From: Aurantiochytrium sp. KH105
Lineage: Eukaryota > Sar > Bigyra > Thraustochytrida > Thraustochytriidae
Assembly: GCA_003116975.1 (NCBI GenBank)
Contig: BGKB01000242.1
Location: 1 to 64,000, forward strand
Reading direction: 5' to 3'
DNA: 64,000 nucleotides
Positions 55,301-61,300 of this stretch are shown in pieces. How positions within the stretch are numbered: position 1 is the stretch's first letter; each line of letters begins with the position of its first letter. Position numbers and translations under genes: made by a program. The notes below the pieces were generated by a model. It was not told the origin of the DNA and ran no database searches. It saw nothing but the letters and a program-made list of their open reading frames with translations.

Positions 55301-58300
55301 TCTGTTCAGAGGCCCAAGACAAACGATGCTTTCAAGATTCGCACTGTCTCGGATCGTGCCTGCTTCCTGCAACTGGGAAAATCGGGGAATGCTTGTCCTC
55401 TGGTAATCCATGCGCAACAAATGATGACTGCTTGTCTTCGGGCGCGTGTGACGCATCGAATTGCGTAGCAAACGCGGACGGTGCCTTTACATGGTTTATC
55501 GAGTTCCACAATGCTCCGAGCTCCCTCCCACTGCTCGAGATTGAGGAAAGCCATCTCGTCGCTGTGGACACCCCTGATCTATACATTGGACTTTTGCAGG
55601 CTCGAAAGGCGTCCCCAGTCCCAGAAGTGGCAGCAAACCAAGTGTGCGGTAGTCTCGCACTCGATGGCATCACCTTTACGCACGCGGCTGACACCGACAT
55701 TACTCTTCCCCAGATATTGTCTTTCGCATCGGGCCCGGACCTCGAAGCTGGCCTCGTTCTTTATCTCATTGATCTTGGCCGTGCTGCAAGTGGTCTTCCG
55801 TTTCCCATTGACGTGAATGGCTCCCTGCTCGAGGGCCAAGCCGTGCACGTGGATTCGGCGCTCAAGTTCCCGTGGTCGCGTGTAAAGAGCGAGCCTGAAT
55901 TGCAGTTAGACGTTGAAACAACGGGTGTAAGCTGGGTCGAGTACATGGCCCGGAACGAGATTCGGTTTCAGGGCACTGTGCCAGAGCTCAATGACGTCTT
56001 GCAGCAGTCCGTGAAAGGCCTTCGTGTAAGCGGGCATCGCGGCTGGTACGGGCGTGCACTAATCAATTTTGAAGCCACAGCTCTGATGTCAGATGACGAA
56101 TTGGGTTTGCATGAGAGTGTCCTCGTCGACGTGGCGCCCAGAATCCCTGAAGTCCGACTGCAACTGGCGTCGTCAGTTCGTTCCCTGCGCGAAGACCTGG
56201 ACATCTATGTCTTTGGATCAAAACCTGGGCAAATTGAGGCGATCGTTTTTGGCGATGAGGACATCCCGCTTCGGTTGTCGGTGCAAGTCTCGGTAGGCTT
56301 TGTTTGGATTCTTCCGGAATATCGACTTCTCCACAGAAGTATTGCAGAGGCAAAAGAGCGTCCCGCTTGGTCTCAACCAGAATCTTCGCTCGTCTTCAAG
56401 GGCACCCTTACGGAAGTGCGCAGCGCTCTGGCCCACCTTCAGTACCGCAGCGCTACCTTGGGCGTTACTGAGCTGAAGCTGGATATTTCGGCCGATCTCA
56501 CGCAAGGTCTCGGGCACAACTCGTCCTTGGCAGAGATTCCAGCTATTTCGAGGACAGTGTTTCTGAACGTTCGGCCTCTCGATCAACCCTTGCTCTTTGT
56601 CAATGGCACTCTGCATCGTGATATAAGCGTCTCCGAGTCAGAAAGTGTCAACTTGCTTTCTGAGGTCCGGCTCGTCTCCGAAGAACCTTTGCGCGAGACG
56701 GTGGAGGCCACGTTCGAAGTGCAGAGAGGTAAATTGACTCTGGCGTTGCGCGACGAATGGAATGGTCAGGACGAAGTTGCTGTCAGTGAGGACGGCAAAA
56801 TGCTGCGTGTACGCTCCACTCGCGAGGGTCTCAATCAACAGATTTTCCCGTACGTCTTGTATCGTGCGGCACGCACGCATTACACGGGCGAAGATATGGG
56901 TATTCTGACGGTGACGAGCGCTGCGACGCAACGTCTGGCGAGCCTGACAGTACGGATCAGCATCACTGAAACAGACGACCCACTACAAATCGTCTCTCAA
57001 AGCCCAACGGAGCCGCTCCGCATCCTCGAAGATCAGCCGCTTCCGCTCGAGGGGCTTTTCCATATCACCGATGTTGATCAGGTCCGGCAAGGTGAGCTTC
57101 GTGACGAGAACATTACGTTGGAGCTGCGGACATTCGCCCGACACGTCGACATGCAGCAGGCCATTCGCACGACTGCAGACGGAGGCGTGCTCAACGGGCA
57201 CTTTAAGGTTTCGATTGACTTGACTCCGTGGGGCGGCACAGTCGTAGAGTCAGAGCGCATCGCCGCGAACGCAGTGCCATCGATTACGAGCGAGCGTACA
57301 ACGCACGCTACAGGTACGGGTCGAGGCGAGTCGGTCGAGGCGAAAATCAACGCATTGCTCGCTCAAGCTCAGAACGGATCAATTCTAACAGAGCAAATCA
57401 CAGTCTCCGTATCTCAGACGGATGAAGTGTGCTCCTACGAATGCAAATCCGTTCTTGCAGCGTACGATTCAAGCTCCTTGCTCTGCTCGAAAAGTGCACA
57501 TTGCGATCTTTGCGTTGGCCACTGCCAGGGTGGCACCGTTCACCGCTGTTCTTCGGACGCGGACTGTGATGAAGGCACTGGATCATGTTTGTTCAGTAGA
57601 GGCGAGTGCCTCTCTGATGGCTCTCCATGCTCATCGCACGTTTCTTGTCAAGAAGCAGGAGAATGCATCGCTTCGGGGTGCGCGGCCAACACCGTTGGCG
57701 GGAACACTTGGACTATCACCTTTTCGAAGGCACCATGGGACTTGCCCATGCTCTTCATTTCCGAGGAGAGATTCTTTGGCGCAACGAATGCTCGCGTCGC
57801 ATGCGATGTCATCATCAATCGGACTCCCGCGCGTCCTGTGCAGGAATCCAATCGGTTGGGAGGCTCATTCCGTATTAATGACAAAGTACTGTCGTACAAC
57901 GCAAGCGCAAAAGAGGTACAAACTGTCTTTGAAGAGCTCGCGGACCTTGCGTTGGTACGTAATGCGACACTACACGGGCCGCACGCCGCACCTGTGCCAG
58001 TAGGTAGGTCCTTTGTCGAAATTGTTGAGCGGGAAGGTCCATCGTTGGAAGATGGCTACGTTTGGACTATTCGCATGACAGCGGCGGCGCAAGCTTTTGC
58101 ATCAAGCCTGATTGTCGACAGTGCTCTATTAGAAGGTCTCGAACCTGAAGCTTCGCTGCGTTTCGTGGGAGAGAACGTAACACCAATAACGGGAGCACAC
58201 GTTCACATTGAGAGCAAGCACGGTGTCGTCGGTGTGCGCGGCACCGGGCGCCAAAACGCCGTGGAGAATTTCAGCGTTCAACTCGCTGATTCCTCCTTGC

Positions 58301-61300
58301 TTGAGGAATATCTGGACAGCCTGGTCTTTCTTCCTGATCAGAATTGGAACTCAGAGGCAGGTCGAGACTTTGCCTCTGTTCGAGTTGAAGTCCTGAAAGA
58401 TGACGATTTGGAAGGAAGAGCACGTGCTGCAACGCAGCTCGTCCATGTTGCTGCTGTGAATGATGGCCCAGTTCTACATGTTCCAGGGCAGGTGCTCGAC
58501 GAGAATGATCTGACTGCAGACCAAGTGAGTGGTCGTCTGCTTTCGGTGAACGATTTCTCTGTTCGCGAGGGCTCAACAGAGCGAATTGCGGGTCTATCTA
58601 TTCGTGATGTCGATGCTGGTGCAAAAGCAATTTATATCGAACTTTTAGCGACGAACGGAACGCTTTCATTGGCAGCAGAAGTGGCTTTGCAAGACTTTCA
58701 GCAAATGAACGCAAGCTCGATGTCCTGGACAGGTTCTGTAAGCGCTATCAACTACGCCTTCCAGCAGCTTTTGTTTACGAGCGAGAATATGTTCGGAAAC
58801 GGTGGAAATGCATCTATTCACATTATCGCAACGGATGGTGGCCATATTGGGGATGATGGCAGTATTGGAAGCGACAGTGTCACTGTGCCGCTTCTTGTTG
58901 TCGCCAACGACGATGCCCCCGAACTCGAACTTCCTGTGAATAGGCATGCATGGTACTGCAGAGAGGACGACAGTCTTGCGCTTCCTGGTCTTCTTATTCG
59001 CTACGATAACTACCCAGAGCATGAAAGTGTGCAACTCGAAGCCTACGCTAGCCACGGAGTTGTCCAAGTGCCAGTAGTTTTCGCAAACGTTTCGATGAGC
59101 TCACTTCCGGATCAGGGTCTTTTTCTCGAAGGTACCGTCGCTGCTGTCAACGGAGCTCTCGCAGAGGCAATTTACACCCCGAACGCGGATTACTCGTCGA
59201 CACAGACGCAGCAACCAGATGAGATTACCTTTACGTTGCGAAGCGTGCGCGGAGACATAGTCTATAACTCAGCCTCTGTATACGTGGAAGCTGTCAACGA
59301 CGAGCCATTCTTGTCTCTTCCAGGCGCCACGGTCGAGTACGATGGCGCTGGTCGTTACGTAACGACAGCTACACCGACTCTGACAACCGCAGAGGATCAT
59401 TCTCTGATGATGCCAGCCATGACTGTTATAGACGCTGACGGGGGCTTTGAGGTGATCCATCTGACCTTTTCATGCCAATATGGCTCGCTGCGCTTGGCTC
59501 ACACGGCCGCCGAGTTGAGTATTGAAGTTTCAGCCGAGTCCTCAACACTATGGGTGAGTGGACAGCTTGGACGAGTGAACAAAGCATTGGGCGAAGCGCA
59601 AGATGCTGGCGTCGTCTACACGCCAACACGTGACTGGTCGGGAATCGATGTGGTGATCATATCTGTGCAGGATGCCGCCGGTAGCACCGATATGGTGACG
59701 TTGACAATTGTGGTCGAGGCGGTCAATGACGCTCCCGTGTGGCAGCTCCCAGATCCAGCCACCTTGCGTGTCGACGAGGACGGCGCTCTTGCGCTGTTAA
59801 CAGTGCGTGTGCTCGACGTGGATGTAGATGCCGCGGATCCGTTCCTCGTTCGTATCGAGCCGGTTCACGGTATGGTATCTGTGCTTAACGAGGCAAAGTC
59901 GCGGTCAGTTGTCCTAAACTCCACGCTGTCCCTTGTAAATCAAGCACTCTCGTCGCTTTTGTTCTATCCGGCATCGCATGCCCACGCGTTGGATGACGAG
60001 GCTGAAGCAGAGGCTATTCATTTCATCGCGGACGACTTTGGTAGCGTGGGTAGCGGCGGGCCGCGTACGAAGGAGAGCGTTCTGCCGATTGTCAACATCA
60101 TTCCGTGGACAGACCCCCCGCGAATTGAGGTCCCCGGTGCAGTCTATGCAAACGAGACAACCTGTCAAAAGAGCACGCGCAGGTCCTGGCCGCGACGTGT
60201 GGAGGACGTATCACTCTTTGACATTTGCGGGGCGATCATTGACGTAGCGCCCATCGAGGCTTTAGAAGACGGGGACGTGCGCATCACGGGTATTCATGTG
60301 CAGGACAGCGATCTGGACGTTGCTTTGACTTCGCGCAGGCTTCGTGTGGAGCTTACCGTCTCGAATGGCCGTCTCCATGTGTCACCTCGCGGCGCCGCAA
60401 ATTTCGTCACGGGAAGTGATGGAAGACTAGTGGAGTTCTTTGGGTCCCCGAACGAGTGCAACCTGATTCTAGATTCAATCGTGTATCGGCCAGACCTGCA
60501 TTGGTATGGCCTGGATTACCTTCGCATCGTGGCAGAAGACTCCACCGAGATGAACAGCGGTGTAATGGGTGTCGCCTCGCTTCGTGACGAGCAGATGATT
60601 CCACTCCACATTCTGCCGGTGCAGGATGTACCCCAGTTCACAGGCGAGCTCACGCAAGCTTACAGTGGCCCAGCCATGCTGACAACGAGCGAGGATCAAC
60701 CGTTGTTCCTGGCCGGTCCGCATCGGGAGCTGAGTCTTGTGCATGCGGATGGAGACAAGGTGGAGGTAGCCTTTATCGGCATTGCACGCCATGGAACCAT
60801 GTCGCTGGATCCAGATGATTTCGTGGAGGTAAAGTATCTGGAAAACCTGACGCAAGGCGTTGGCGCGGCAGCAAAAGGTCAGGTCGAGGTACTCGCCTTT
60901 ACAGCGAGTGTGAGTACCGTTCGGGAGGCTATCAGGCACATCATTTACGTCCCGGAGGAGAACTGGTCAGGCGTTGAAGATATTACAATGATCAGTGCAA
61001 ATCTGGAAGACCTGACAACCGACCAGGTTCGCTTAGGGGACGATTTCCTTGGCATCCTCTCTTCACGCGTTGCCGAGGCCACGGGTAGCCGGGGCATCGA
61101 CGTTGTGGACGATCGGTACTCCTCAGTGGTGATTCACATCACAGTTCGTGCTACAAACGACGCGCCGAGCGTTGGTCTTCGGTCTGACGCGCACAGCGGT
61201 CATTGGATTTGTGAAGAGGACGCACAAGTCAATCTCGAGGGCATTATTGTCGACGATGTTGACGGAGACGCCGTACAAGTGACGTTGTGGGCAGAGCACG

